Translations under genes and position numbers: made by a program
Source: Parietichytrium sp. I65-24A
Taxonomy: Eukaryota; Sar; Bigyra; Thraustochytrida; Thraustochytriidae
Length of the DNA stretch: 64,000 nucleotides
Assembly: GCA_012862575.1 (NCBI GenBank)
Contig: BLSF01000005.1
Location: 620,001 to 684,000, forward strand
Direction: 5' to 3'
The notes under the pieces: model-generated
Database searches by the model: none
Told to the model about the DNA's origin: nothing
What the model saw: only the letters and a program-made list of their open reading frames with translations
In this document: positions 1 to 10,355 of the stretch, in pieces
Numbering within the stretch: the first letter of the stretch is position 1
Layout of the letters: every line of letters begins with the position of its first letter

Positions 1-814
1 CCAAGTTGTTCTCTACCTTTTCTTTTAACGCAGACAATTGCGTTTGGATATCTATCACCTGTTTGTCCACTTCATTTCGCTGGGACTGCACCGAATGAGC
101 CATGCTCGTCCACTGATCTTGTACGTTGGCAACGTTCTGCGATTGCGATCGCGCGGCCAACTGCTCAAACTTTGCGACCGCCGTGGCAATTTCTGATTTG
201 TTTGCTTTTGTTAGAAGGCAGCTGGTCACGTACGTGGCATCGGCCTTGAGATCAATGTCCTGCTGCGCTTTCCTTACCACTCGAGAGAGCTCATCAATTC
301 TGTTTGTACACTCGCTCACCACGGTGGATCGTAGTTTCCGGACGCTATCATTATCAGCTTTTGCCTCCAGCTCCGCATTGAGTTTCTTCACCGTCGCTCT
401 CAGCATCGCGATTTCTGCATTCTGTCTTGCGGATGTCTCAAAGACCTTGGCGAACGCTTGCCGGACGACCAGCGAGATATTTTTCCACAAGCCGTCTCCA
501 GCGGCCACATCCGAAGGGCTCATTCCGATCTGTGCAGCTTGAGATGCACCGCCAAGTCCCACTCCCATTCCGGCATCCATGCCCAAATGCCCATTCATTC
601 CCAATCCCGCCCCTATCATCTCCGACCTTTTACTCCTCATGCTCGATCCCACGTCCACCGACTGCGCCACGCTGCCCATTCCTGCATCGTCCGACCTTTT
701 GTCTTCAAAGTCAGCAGAAAGCCAAGCTAAATCTGGATGCAGCGGCTTGCTTTTGCTACATCTCATATTCGCTTGCTTCGCGTCGTCTCCGCAGTATACG
801 TCGTCGAAGAGCAT
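1..814 (-). CDS. Coiled-coil protein, 5' part (runs off the window start)
   Basis: Reading the minus strand from the ATG at 814 gives 271 codons with no stop to the window edge, so the gene continues beyond base 1. An in-frame TGA lies two codons upstream of this ATG, which fixes it as the first possible start. Residues 1-90 are Met/Gly/Asp-rich and low in complexity. From about residue 100 the protein is helical and charged, with heptad-like spacing and recurring KAD-type segments (EAKADND, DLKADAT, LTKANKSE), a style common in basal-body and other long coiled-coil proteins. No catalytic domain is visible. I do not recognise the family. The C-terminal part, needed to name it, is outside the window. 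Confidence 0.75.
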   Translation of the reverse strand, partial: MLFDDVYCGDDAKQANMRCSKSKPLHPDLAWLSADFEDKRSDDAGMGSVAQSVDVGSSMRSKRSEMIGAGLGMNGHLGMDAGMGVGLGGASQAAQIGMSPSDVAAGDGLWKNISLVVRQAFAKVFETSARQNAEIAMLRATVKKLNAELEAKADNDSVRKLRSTVVSECTNRIDELSRVVRKAQQDIDLKADATYVTSCLLTKANKSEIATAVAKFEQLAARSQSQNVANVQDQWTSMAHSVQSQRNEVDKQVIDIQTQLSALKEKVENNL

Positions 815-1501
815 GTTTCAAGATCTGCAAAAGCACATGTACATGTATGTACTTGGATCGTCTAAGCTCTCGCTCTGTCACTGCTGGATGAATGGTTATC
901 GAAACTCTGTCTCTCTGTGTTTACAGCTGCTTCTGAATTATGAAAAAAAATGTGTCCCCGCGCACACCTTCTGGTGTACTCGCACAGTACGTACTCACAG
1001 GGTCAGTACCGCCTCGGAGTCTTATTGTTATGTGTAGAAATGGGGTAGTGATTGAATGGTATGGGCTGAGATTGGAGGAGGGGGGAAAAAACCTGAAGTG
1101 GCGTATGGATGAATATTGGAATATGAGAAGTTTGTAGTTCTATATGCGATGAATATAAGAGCTTTGAAGTTCCAAGGTTTCGAATTTTTAAGTTTTGAAT
1201 GTGAGTCCGAATCAGAGTCCGAGTTACTTGAAGTCACTTGTTTTAAGACTTCAACTTGTAAGTAAACAAAATTTAGGTTTTTTTTTTAAAGCATCTTCGA
1301 GCCAATTCTGTGAGCATACGGAACTCTTGCTCAAAAGCAAGGAACCAAGTGAGCATGTGGCGGACCCTTGAATTTTAGAATTTTGGAATTTTGATCAGTT
1401 CGAAGGCTGTGCCGAGGAATCGGGTATACTCGGTTGCCAAGCTTTCAGTCGACAGTAAAATGCGTTTTGCGAAGTGAGTCCGAGCCTCCCCTCGGCCACT
1501 T
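815..1501. other. Gene-free spacer
   Basis: AT-rich spacer upstream of the coiled-coil gene, presumably with its promoter. Short T and A runs occur (for example near 1275). I see no convincing open frame or RNA gene. Confidence 0.5.
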
Positions 1502-2125
1502 CTTTCTTTAAATTTCTTCCTTTAAGTCTGCAAAAACAAACAACAAACATGAGCCGTAAGTTTACATTTATTTTTATTCACAGCCACCGAGCGTGAGTAC
1601 TGACTGTCTCATCAATCAATAAACCAAAACCAGAATTCAGAATTCAGAGTTGCTTGAGTACTGAGTACAGCAGCAAAGCAAATTGAACCACGGCCAATGC
1701 ACTTCGTTCGACCTCGGCTGTCCCGCAGGCTATTAACTAGTAGCTCTTCCCGCAAATAGCCTGACCTAATAGGCTCGCTAGCTAGGATAGAGCTAACCAA
1801 CACCGAGCTTACGGGGAATGGGACGGAGTAAAGAAACATTGTTAAGCCAAATGTCACTCAGTACTGTAATGAATGTCTATGTGGGATGTGAATCGAATTA
1901 TTCTGCGACGAACAGTTGTCATCATACCGTACAGCTTAATTCGATCTGTGCACGATTGTAAGTTACAGCGCAAGCAAGCGTCGAAATTCACAACAACTTG
2001 GATCAGATGAGCACATTAACGGCAGGCTTTTGTAAGGAAAAGGCATCGGAAAATCTGAGTCCTCGTCGTTACTCGAGCCTCTGAGGAGAGAATGTTCGAT
2101 GAAGACTTCGTGCTGTGCAGCGATG

Positions 2126-2156
<31 letters not shown>

Positions 2157-2520
2157 GGTGAATGATGAATGATGAATGGCGCCCATCGATCCTGCAGAGT
2201 TGCAGGACATTGACGCGAATCAGAATCTTTTCCTTCTTCGCACGTCGACATCGATAATCCTTGATAAGCTTACCGACATCGACATCGCGTCAGCTGTGGA
2301 GACTCGAACCTGGGCCGAAGTACTCCGAAATAGCTCGCTCAGAATCCGATTGATTTTCGTACGCCATTACAGTTTATTATATCATTCGAGACCCTGTGGA
2401 CTCGGCAGGTAGCAGTGACCAACACCGCCTTTAAGTGTTGCTGCGAAACCTCTCCAAATCCTGAATTCAAGGCCCGCCACTTTGGGCTCAGAGTGCGAAA
2501 CAGCAGTGAAGGAGTTGGGA
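1502..2520. repeat. First copy of a ~1 kb duplicated segment (probable allele copy)
   Basis: This segment matches 2522-3558 almost base for base, with small indels: about 20 bases near 1565-1590, a 15-base insertion near 2760 in the second copy, and different (atgaatg) repeat lengths. A single N at 2521 separates the copies. The second copy starts where the first starts, and the first stops at a point inside the second, which continues on to 3558 and beyond. That is how two unmerged alleles or overlapping contig ends look, rather than an ancient tandem duplication. It holds an (atgaatg) microsatellite at about 2122-2178 and a small open frame. Confidence 0.8.
2176..2412 (+). CDS. Small hypothetical open frame, possibly exon 2 of a spliced gene
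   Basis: ATG at 2176 opens 78 codons rich in Asp, Ile, Leu and Thr. The second segment copy carries it at 3213-3437 with nearly the same protein but a different end, because a third-base change makes an earlier stop. An alternative reading is a spliced gene. A leader typical of well-translated genes (A/C-rich, ending acaaacATG) lies at about 1530-1551, followed by a GTAAG donor at 1556. A CAG acceptor at 2195-2197 would join ATGAGCC in frame to this reading frame, skipping its first seven codons. No known family is recognised. The differing ends of the two copies argue that the 3' part is not coding as read. Confidence 0.25.
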   Translation: MAPIDPAELQDIDANQNLFLLRTSTSIILDKLTDIDIASAVETRTWAEVLRNSSLRIRLIFVRHYSLLYHSRPCGLGR

Positions 2521-2521
2521 N

Positions 2522-3558
2522 CTTTCTTTAAATTTCTTCCTTTAAGTCTGCAAAAACAAACAACAAACATGAGCCGTAAGTTTACATTACCACCGAGTGA
2601 GTACTGACTGTCTCATCAATCAATAAACCAAAACCAGAATTCAGAGTTGCTTGAGTACTGAGTACAGCAGCAAAGCAAATTGAACCACGGCCAATGCACT
2701 TCGTTCGACCTCGGCTGTCCCGCAGGCTATTAACTAGTAGCTCTTCCCGCAAATAGCCTGAGCTATGAGGACCTAATAGGCTCGCTAGCTAGGCTAGAGC
2801 TAACCAACACCGAACTTATGGGGAATGGGACGGAGTAAAGAAACATTGTTAAGCCAAATGTCACTCAGTACTGTAATGAATGTCTATGTGGGATGTGAAT
2901 CGAATTATTCTGCGACGAACAGTTTGGCATACCGTACAGCTTAATTCGATCTGTGCACGATTGTAAGTTACAGCGCAAGCAAGCGTCGAAATTCACAACA
3001 ACTTGGATCAGATGAGCACATTAACGGCAGGCTTTTGTAAGGAAAAGGCATCGGAAAATCTGAGTCCTCGTCGTTACTCGAGCCTCTGAGGAGAGAATGT
3101 TCGATGAATACTTCGTGCTGTGCAGCGACAGAGTTGGGCTCAGGCCACCCACTGAGCCTCCAGTTTCTCGTCGATGAATGGTGAATGATGAATGGTGAAT
3201 GATGAATGATGAATGGCGCCCATCGATCCTGCAGAGTTGCAGGACATTGACGCGAATCAGAATCTTTTCCTTCTTCGCACGTCGACATCGATAATCCTTG
3301 ATAAGCTTACCGACATCGACATCGCGTCAGCTTTGGAGACTCGAACCTGGGCCGAAGTACTCCGAAATAGCTCGCTCAGAATCCGATTGATTTTCGTACG
3401 CCATTACAGTTTATTATATCATTCGAGACCCTGTTGACTCGGCAGGTAGAAGTGACCAACACCGCCTTTAAGCGTTGCTGCGAAACCTCTCCAAATCCTG
3501 AATTCAAGGCCCGCCACTTTGGGCTCAGAGTACGAAACAGCAGTGAAGGAGTTGGGAG
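2522..3558. repeat. Second copy of the ~1 kb duplicated segment
   Basis: Partner of 1502-2520. It includes the second version of the small open frame (ATG at 3213, stop at 3435-3437). It continues without a break into the unique upstream region of the gene at 3755, so this copy is the one physically linked to that gene. Confidence 0.8.
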
Positions 3559-3754
3559 TACGGCGAAGCGAAAGCAGGTCAAAGCGCAAATTGAATGCAC
3601 TCGGCGAAGGGAACAACATCTGCTAAACGGGAGTCAGGAAGACCTGACTTGTACTTTAGAGTTGCAAACCGAGGGGAAACAGGGCGGAGTGTTCGGGCTG
3701 AATTGGATATCCAAAGGCATTCTCTCTTTGTATTTTATTTAGTGCTTGCGCAGA

Positions 3755-5086
3755 ATGAGGACTCGCGGCTACGAGTACACGAGCGTCAAGCACGACGACG
3801 ATAGTGACGATGACCTTGCAGCGACCATTGCCGGCAACGAAGAGCGTCTCAAGAGCTTTCTAGCAAAGCCTTCCCGGAAGACAACAGTTTTGTGGTTTTC
3901 ATTCCTGGCGCTTTTCTTTTTGATCAAAATGATTGGGACTTCGTCGAACGCGCAATGGGTAAGTGTCTCAACAGAAGAAACAGAAGAAACGATGCCCAAC
4001 GGAGCTGTGCAGAATGCCTCGCCCGACTCAACAAGTTCAGAGTTTAGTCTTGAAGAGGCAATGAAGCACAGCGGCGATGCAGAGTGGCTCGAGAAGAACG
4101 TCCCCTGGCAGGCAGATTGCACACTGAGCCTCGCTAAACAGAGCAAAAAGAGGCTAGTCGCAGCAGCCTCCAGCAATCACTTCGAGGAAATCGAGACCTG
4201 GGTGAGCGTCCTTCAGAAAATTGCCCCGAAGCAATATGACTTTATGGTGTTTGACCTTGGCTTGACCCCGGCGCAGATTAAAACAGTCAAATCGTGGTGC
4301 AGGGTCCACTACGTAAAGTATGAATGGGAGTGGCTTGGATTCGCCCCAGGAACGCCGTTTGAGGAGGTGAATCGAAAAATCCTCGGCCTGACAAACTCAG
4401 CGTGGAAGTCCATGGCGATTTTATATGGTACGCTTTCTCTCGTGGCTGAAGGACAGGGATGTGGTCATGTCATTTACACAGACCCCTCTATTGCCTTTAC
4501 GAAATCATTCTTTCGCGAGGAACTCGTTTATCGAACTTTCATTCAGGAGAAAGGCATATATAGTGTACAAAGCCCGAATTTCCCCATTGGTGCATTTATC
4601 CACGCAAAATCGCTTTACAGACTTCACAATATCACAGGCTTCACATACGCGGAAAATATGATGTACGCTGCCTCTCCGTCAATGAGAGGGTCGATCAATA
4701 TTTTCCAATACTCCAATGCGGAGATGCGAAAGCAAGTGCTGTACCCATTCATCCTGTGCTGTTACGATCACGAGTGCGTCGCGCCTACTGCTGATGACAT
4801 GTTCCCGTTTCCAGCCACTGGGTTCACGCACAATCCTTTATCTGATGTAACTTCCTGCAAAGCTTCCATCACAGGCCTCGGAACTTGCCATCGGGGGGAT
4901 CAGGCTATCATGTCAATCTTGCTTGCTCACTACTTTCATCACGGCAGTTTCCCAGGCGCGACAAAGATGACAAAAGAGGATGAAGGAAAATACTCTCTGC
5001 CGCTTAACCGCCAGGCTCACTACGTTATTCTCAAGCGGGGTCAGCACGGGGGCAAGGCGAAAAAGTGCAAGACTTTGAGGATTTAA
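3755..5086 (+). CDS. Type II membrane glycosyltransferase-like protein (DUF1647-like), paralog 1
   Basis: 443 residues from the ATG at 3755; the frame is open a few codons further up but has no ATG there. There is a short acidic cytoplasmic tail, one membrane segment at about residues 44-60, then a Ser/Thr/Glu stem and a luminal domain from about 105. The luminal domain has the order seen in DUF1647-type proteins: ASSNHFEE, then YDFMVFDLGLT, then a Trp-rich stretch (YEWEWLGFAPGTP), then WKSMAILYG followed by HVIYTDPS, in the place of the metal-binding acidic motif. Paired cysteines (CCYDHEC, CHRGDQ) suggest disulfides in the secretory pathway. It probably transfers a sugar in the Golgi, but donor and acceptor are unknown. 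It lies tail to tail with its paralog at 6680-8149. The family call is from remembered motif order and is moderately sure. Confidence 0.85.
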   Translation: MRTRGYEYTSVKHDDDSDDDLAATIAGNEERLKSFLAKPSRKTTVLWFSFLALFFLIKMIGTSSNAQWVSVSTEETEETMPNGAVQNASPDSTSSEFSLEEAMKHSGDAEWLEKNVPWQADCTLSLAKQSKKRLVAAASSNHFEEIETWVSVLQKIAPKQYDFMVFDLGLTPAQIKTVKSWCRVHYVKYEWEWLGFAPGTPFEEVNRKILGLTNSAWKSMAILYGTLSLVAEGQGCGHVIYTDPSIAFTKSFFREELVYRTFIQEKGIYSVQSPNFPIGAFIHAKSLYRLHNITGFTYAENMMYAASPSMRGSINIFQYSNAEMRKQVLYPFILCCYDHECVAPTADDMFPFPATGFTHNPLSDVTSCKASITGLGTCHRGDQAIMSILLAHYFHHGSFPGATKMTKEDEGKYSLPLNRQAHYVILKRGQHGGKAKKCKTLRI

Positions 5087-5671
5087 AAAAAGGCAACTCG
5101 CCTGAATCCTCTATCGCCCGGTTGCGAGCACCGCTGCTTCTGAGGCTTTTAATTGTGAGAAGTAGATATGTGTAAAAGTGAACCTCTAGTTTTAGTCATT
5201 TCAATCGACGTGGAAACAAGGCCGCACCATTCTCGGAAGAGATTGTGCAGTCCTGATGCACTAGCCAAGGAGAATATTGTTAGGTTTTGGGAACAGTAAA
5301 GAAACCGACATCCGTGCTAAGCTACCACAACGGGTTCCTCTGTCTTCGACAAACGAAGTAAATCTCCCTCACGGGATGGCTTTCATTCTCTAGTCTGTTC
5401 ATTTCCCCGGGACTATCCATTCTTGCATCTTCAGAGCCTAGTTCATGCCCAAGCAGTATTCCCCTTCCAATAAGTCTCATTTAAGCTTTGGTCAGAAGCG
5501 AGATAGTACGGTCTCAAATACATTCCAACACTTCGGTGCATCTTCCGTTGCGAAATACTTGAAATGACTTTTTATATAAACTTGAGGGAATTTCAAATTG
5601 AGGGCCGGCAGAGATCTTGCTTCGTCAGTGCCAACGTTAGGTCTTTCTTTATTCAAAAAGCAAGCTCAATT

Positions 5672-5779
5672 CTGACATCCACAATTTGCCTACGGGCTTG
5701 CACATGTCGGCTGCGCAACTTGTGCTTGTTTGAAGGGCTCGTAGAACACTCTCTCTATAGAAAACTTTTTGAGCAACAT
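5672..5779 (-). repeat. Structured repeat element A, copy 1
   Basis: Read on the minus strand it matches 55142-55250 and 61540-61653. The core can fold as nested stems: outer CTACG with CGTAG, middle GCACA with TGTGC, and inner GC-rich GCGCAGCC. An AT-rich arm (atctatagagag) lies 5' of the core. There are no tRNA A and B boxes I can defend. See the separate observation. Confidence 0.7.
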
Positions 5780-5852
5780 TCAATTCTAGCTGTGTGAGGC
5801 CAGAAAAAATGCTTCTTATTGCGCGTCACGCAAGTGTACTCGAGCACGTATT

Positions 5853-6069
5853 TCTACATCTAAAAAAATCGGACCTGATTTGCTAATCCCCCAGCAAGTG
5901 GAAACTGTACGGTGAAGGCAGCGGTAGCTGCCTAATCCCCCAGCAAGTGGAAACTGTACGGCGAAAAGGCAGCGGTAGCTGCGTAGCGAATGCACGTTTC
6001 GTTCTGCTGCTTTGCACGTCGCATTCTACGGAGAGGAATAGAGCTGCCGTAAGGCAGTTCTATCCGATC
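5853..6069 (+). repeat. Hairpin-cassette repeat, copy 1 (cut by the N at 6070)
   Basis: Nearly identical to the first ~220 bases of 55292-55690. It begins with tctacatctaaaaaaatcgg, then has two tandem ~50-base units each ending in the hairpin gcagc-ggta-gctgc, then the hairpin agctgcc-gtaa-ggcagtt. It stops at the single unknown base at 6070, where the other copies continue with further hairpins. The assembly has therefore lost the right half here, or joined two different copies. Confidence 0.85.
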
Positions 6070-6679
6070 NTCAACGAGGACGGCCAAACGCATAATAGCA
6101 AAGATGACACTGATAAGATCGTTGCCTACAGTCAGTGCGATGAATGTGACAGAAAATTTCAGAAATGCATGTCTTAACAAATGGAGAGAAGATTCCGCAT
6201 ATGCCACGACGCGTACAAAGTTGCGAACTAGTTAATTTTTTTCTAATTATGATGAAGCCTCATTCAATCAAGGACAAATGGATTAATGACGAAAGAGCGT
6301 TAGCAGTCGAGTCTGAGTTGCAAATGAACAGCGCGCTGACTTCCTTGCCACTCGTGTGACTCGGACAACAATTTCGTGAGAGACTTCACAGTCACTACCT
6401 TTACTGAGCTCGTACGTTGCAGATGACAATGCTTGCTTGTCTTTTCTGGAAATAGTCTTTTGCGTCATGAATTCGCGCTGAAGAAGAAAGATTAGCTATC
6501 TGTCCCGAATCGAACAAAAAACAGCAAGTTGCGCTGAAAGTACTTGCTCCTCTCAGCCAATCTTAGTTCAACTGCGAGGCAGTTGGAGCCCAAGTGTAAC
6601 GAGGGCAAGTCAATTTAGCCGAGACCGACGTTACAGCCCGGACTGACTGTGAAAACTATATCATGCACCTCGAGTGGGA

Positions 6680-8149
6680 TCAGAGCTTCGCGCCGCACTC
6701 TTGAGCAATACCATTTTGCGCACCTCGCTGTAAATCCACCAAGGATCTCTGGCCGCGACGAGGGATGCAATACTCGGCGGCTTGTGAGGGACTGAGGTGC
6801 GCTCCCCCAGGAAAGCTACCCCAGGAAAAGTAATGTGCCAGCAAGATAGACATGACAGCTTGGTCGCCTCGATGACAAGTTCCTCTCCCGGTCACGCTTA
6901 CAACGCATTCTTTATTGGAAGAAAGCGGGTTATGGGCAAACCCAGTGGCTGGAAACGGAAACATGTCATCCTCAGTTGGAGCTGCACAGTCATGATCGTA
7001 GCAACATTGAATAAAAGGGTACAACACTCGTTTCCGCATCTCCGCATGTGCCGGAAAGAATAGATTAATACCGCCCCTCATCGTAGGCGAGTGGAGATAT
7101 TGATGGCTTTCAGCGTAGGTGAAGCCAGTAATTTGATGAAGTTTGTACAGAGACTTGGCGTGGATGTATCCCGCAATAGGGAAATTCGGGCTCTGAACAC
7201 TGTAGATCCCATGCTCAAATGTTCGCGACACGATGTTGTTGGTGAAGAACTTTTTTGTCAAATGTACCGATGGATCGGTGTACAGCACCTGGCCGCAAGC
7301 TTCCCCTTCTGCGACAAGCGTCATTGTGGCGTGCAAAATAGCCATGGATTTCCAGAGCGAATTTGTCAAGCCCATGATCTTCTCGTTGATCTCCTCCCAC
7401 GGCGTTCCTGGTGCAAACCCGAGCCACTCCCAATTGTACTTTACGTAAGTCACCTTGCACCAAGACTTGATCTTTGCTATCTGTTCATCAGTCAAGCCCA
7501 GGTCGTACACCATCATGTCGTACTGCGAGCCAGCGGTGCCCTGCAAACTAGACACCCAGGTTTCCAGCTCTTTAAAGTGGTTACTGGATGATGCTGCAAC
7601 GAACCTTTTGCGGGCCAAGCCAGCCTGCGTCTTGCTGCACTCTGGCCAGGGTACATTTGTCTCAAGCCACACTGGGTCCCCGCTGTGTCTCATTGCCTCC
7701 TCTACGCTGAAAACTCCTGGTGGAGCAGGATTCATGTCTTCTGAATCGCCATTCTCATCTCCGTCAAAGATATCATCGTCATTGTCATCAGGAGTCCCGA
7801 CATCAAATTTGTCCAAGTCAGCCTTTGAAGTGTCTTCTGATTCCTGGTTTTCAAAATCTGGTGGCATCGAGTCGGGCAAGGCGTCCGATGGTGCCAAGAG
7901 CCCGTCTCCTCCGGATTTGAGTCTAGGCTTGTCCAACATCGGGTCGACATTTCCCAACGCAATGAAGAGCACACTCGTGAGCGTCAGCACAACAAGCCCA
8001 AACGCAGCGTATTTCGGCTTGTGCACAAAGGCGCCTCCCCCAACCATGTCGCTGTTGCGTCTCTTCTTCTCTCTCCGGCTCGCCTTGTGGCCCAGCAGGC
8101 TGCCCACCTCCTGCTCCTCCGCGCAGTCAACTTGCGTGCTCCCTCTCAT
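6680..8149 (-). CDS. Type II membrane glycosyltransferase-like protein (DUF1647-like), paralog 2
   Basis: 489 residues from the ATG at 8149. A basic cytoplasmic tail (ASRREKKRR) precedes a membrane segment at about residues 47-66. A long acidic stem (about 70-150) is followed by a luminal domain closely similar to the gene at 3755: ASSSNHFKELETWV, YDMMVYDLGLT, YNWEWLGFAPGTP, WKSMAILHA, QVLYTDPS, CCYDHDC and CHRGDQA all match in order. The stem is longer than in paralog 1 and rich in Asp, and the last ~25 residues differ. The two genes are convergent, about 1.6 kb apart, so the pair probably arose by inverted duplication. The role is presumably glycan synthesis in the Golgi. Confidence 0.88.
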   Translation of the reverse strand: MRGSTQVDCAEEQEVGSLLGHKASRREKKRRNSDMVGGGAFVHKPKYAAFGLVVLTLTSVLFIALGNVDPMLDKPRLKSGGDGLLAPSDALPDSMPPDFENQESEDTSKADLDKFDVGTPDDNDDDIFDGDENGDSEDMNPAPPGVFSVEEAMRHSGDPVWLETNVPWPECSKTQAGLARKRFVAASSSNHFKELETWVSSLQGTAGSQYDMMVYDLGLTDEQIAKIKSWCKVTYVKYNWEWLGFAPGTPWEEINEKIMGLTNSLWKSMAILHATMTLVAEGEACGQVLYTDPSVHLTKKFFTNNIVSRTFEHGIYSVQSPNFPIAGYIHAKSLYKLHQITGFTYAESHQYLHSPTMRGGINLFFPAHAEMRKRVLYPFIQCCYDHDCAAPTEDDMFPFPATGFAHNPLSSNKECVVSVTGRGTCHRGDQAVMSILLAHYFSWGSFPGGAHLSPSQAAEYCIPRRGQRSLVDLQRGAQNGIAQECGAKL

Positions 8150-10355
8150 CGTGCCTCCACGTTATCTCTCCTCCGCCGACTCTGCTCGCTCACGTTTCCA
8201 ACACTCGCTGTCTGTCTATGACTTTTGCTTCTTCGCTTCTTCGCTTCTTCGCTTCTTCGTTCTTTCCTTGTTTGGCAAACCTGTTTGGCAAATGCCATTT
8301 GCATGCAACTCGTCACTGGCACCATCATAATGAACGCATAAACGATGGATCGGTATGCAAGACTATGCAAGTGTCTAGGAAGGAGTGTATGCTTTTCTAC
8401 AGCTACTCACTCCAAATCGGATTTTCATTGCGAATCACGTCTCTAGCTAGTAGCTAGCTCTGTGGTATTCAGTACTGGGACTAGAAGGAGGACTTCATAG
8501 AAGGTCCTCATGGTCAGTACTATAGAGGCACTAGGATCCCGCTTGGCATGGGACGAACTACTACCACGCTAAACTAATGGGGCTACTACCACCTTGGGAC
8601 GAATTCGTACGAGTACTAGTGAGATGACTTACTGGATAAGGATTGGACGGGTAGCTTCGTTTCTGTATCTTGTTTTGGGTTGAGGACTTTGTCATTGTAC
8701 CGGTACTGCACGGTCCGCCGCCGCAAGTGCACGTCGCCGAGTGAAGTGACCGGACGTGCCCATTTCTTTCTTCCAACATCTTAGAATCATACACTGGCTG
8801 TGAAATCGCCACCAACTTTGGGGGACACAGAGCGAGACGGTTCCGAGGCAAAATTGCTACCGTTGCCGTCGTTGCATCGTGAAAGCGATTTCCTGGTTCT
8901 CCGAATTATTGGGGCGTTTAGGTTGGAGCTTCGTGACTATTCATTCATTCTTTCGTTCAAGGCTTTCGGATTACTAAAACTTCAGGAGTTCTCGCTTTCA
9001 AAGAAAGAGGAGATCGAACAGGCCTTGAGTGATAAGCGAAGAAATCTGAATCATCATCTGGTTTTGTCGGCTTCGTCCTGCTCATTTTCATAGCTCAAAG
9101 AATATACAACGATAGGATCACCTGAAGTACGTTTACAGATTGAGGAGCGGAAACCCTACGATTCTGAATGGGGAAGTCATTCAAGGTGAGTCTTTAGTCG
9201 GGCCGCGGAAACGAGTGTCACTTGCTAAATGTCATTCATGGTTCAACTCTTGAAAAAGCATGAAGGTGTAGATCGAGGTGCTGTTCAGTGGCAGCTCAGC
9301 TATATCTTCCAACTTCCGGTCTCAAGACCAAGTTTGGTGAATTCAGTCATTGCAATTCGAAATCGCTTGCGAAACTGAAACTTCGGGCATTGCAACAGCT
9401 GTGATTGAGTTGCGGCCATGGATACACTTGAGCTGTTGCTTCCGAAGAGACAGAGCGGGAGATCCACTCAAAACACTCCTCACTCGTGAGGAAACATTTC
9501 GCCGATTGCCATGTACACGTCAGCGTGACAAACATTTTCAAAGAATGTGCCGGACAGTTCGCCAACTTCACCAGCATGCACGCGAACAAGAGTCGGTATT
9601 TTGTTTATGGATCCTGATTGTAAATCAAAATTTCTTCGCGACAAGCCCTTATTTTTTGACCTTGCTCCACCACATGCTTTGCCACATTTTGCCACCAGCG
9701 CACAACATATGCCCCTCCTTCACACCTCTAACCCCTGCCACCCAATTCCCTAGCAAAACACTATTCCTATCGGCTCAATCAAACGTATCTCTAGTGCCAG
9801 TACACACATATGCCATTCTCCCTATCACCCACTAAATCCTACTACCACAGCTCCTAACAAGCGAAGGGGTACTACCCATAACATAGTATCCATCAGTAGA
9901 ATTGGAGAGAGTGTAAGCTATAAGCCCAGATAGCGGAATGGATAGGAAAGTGGGAAAGGAGGTCAAAGAAGAGCACTATCCTATCCATAATCTAACTATT
10001 AGTGGAAAACCTAGTACTCGGTGTACATTTTGTTCAAGCGTGTGAGTCGTGCGAGGGAGAGAGAGAAAACGGGAAAGGTGTCCGCAGCGAAACGCACCGC
10101 GTTCCGACGATCTCGCGTGGAGGTTACAGGTTGCGAAAGACAGTGGCGCACAGTGAAAGGAAAGAAAAGCTGTTTTACATTGGTTCATCCATATATTGCA
10201 TAGTTCCCACAGTGCTGTTGGAAGCTTTTTCATTTTGACGAAAGTGAAAGAAAGGCTCCATCCGTCTCTTCTCACGGGCGTTCAAAAGAATAAAGGTTGT
10301 GGAAGACTGCACAGCGACACAGCGGCACAGCGGTGCTGGATTGACTGAGACGGAA
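8150..10355. other. Gene-poor spacer
   Basis: Upstream region of paralog 2 (with a cttcttcg tandem at about 8222-8262) and of the gene at 10356. It contains short palindromes such as agctagtagctagct near 8445. Open frames of up to 160 codons exist but have no recognisable domain and look like chance. Confidence 0.5.

Larger units (their letters stand above)
5087..6679. other. Repeat-rich spacer between convergent paralogs
   Basis: Holds the 3' ends of both paralogs, one copy of the ~110-base structured element (5672-5779), one truncated copy of the hairpin cassette (5853-6069) and a single N at 6070. No credible gene. Confidence 0.6.

Noticed and set aside
1556-1583. A 28-base GTAAG..CAG intron after ATGAGCC
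   Set aside because: Far shorter than the other introns here (73-142 bases), and the acceptor is absent from the second copy of the segment.
2295-2345. tRNA gene on the minus strand (B-box-like GGTTCGAGTC)
   Set aside because: The T stem does not pair and no A box or acceptor stem is found at the right spacing.
5853-6069. Bacterial-type terminators (GC hairpins)
   Set aside because: The hairpins come in series, lack T tracts, and recur as a dispersed family in a eukaryotic genome.
7455-8330. 291-codon open frame on the plus strand
   Set aside because: Antisense shadow of the well-supported paralog 2.
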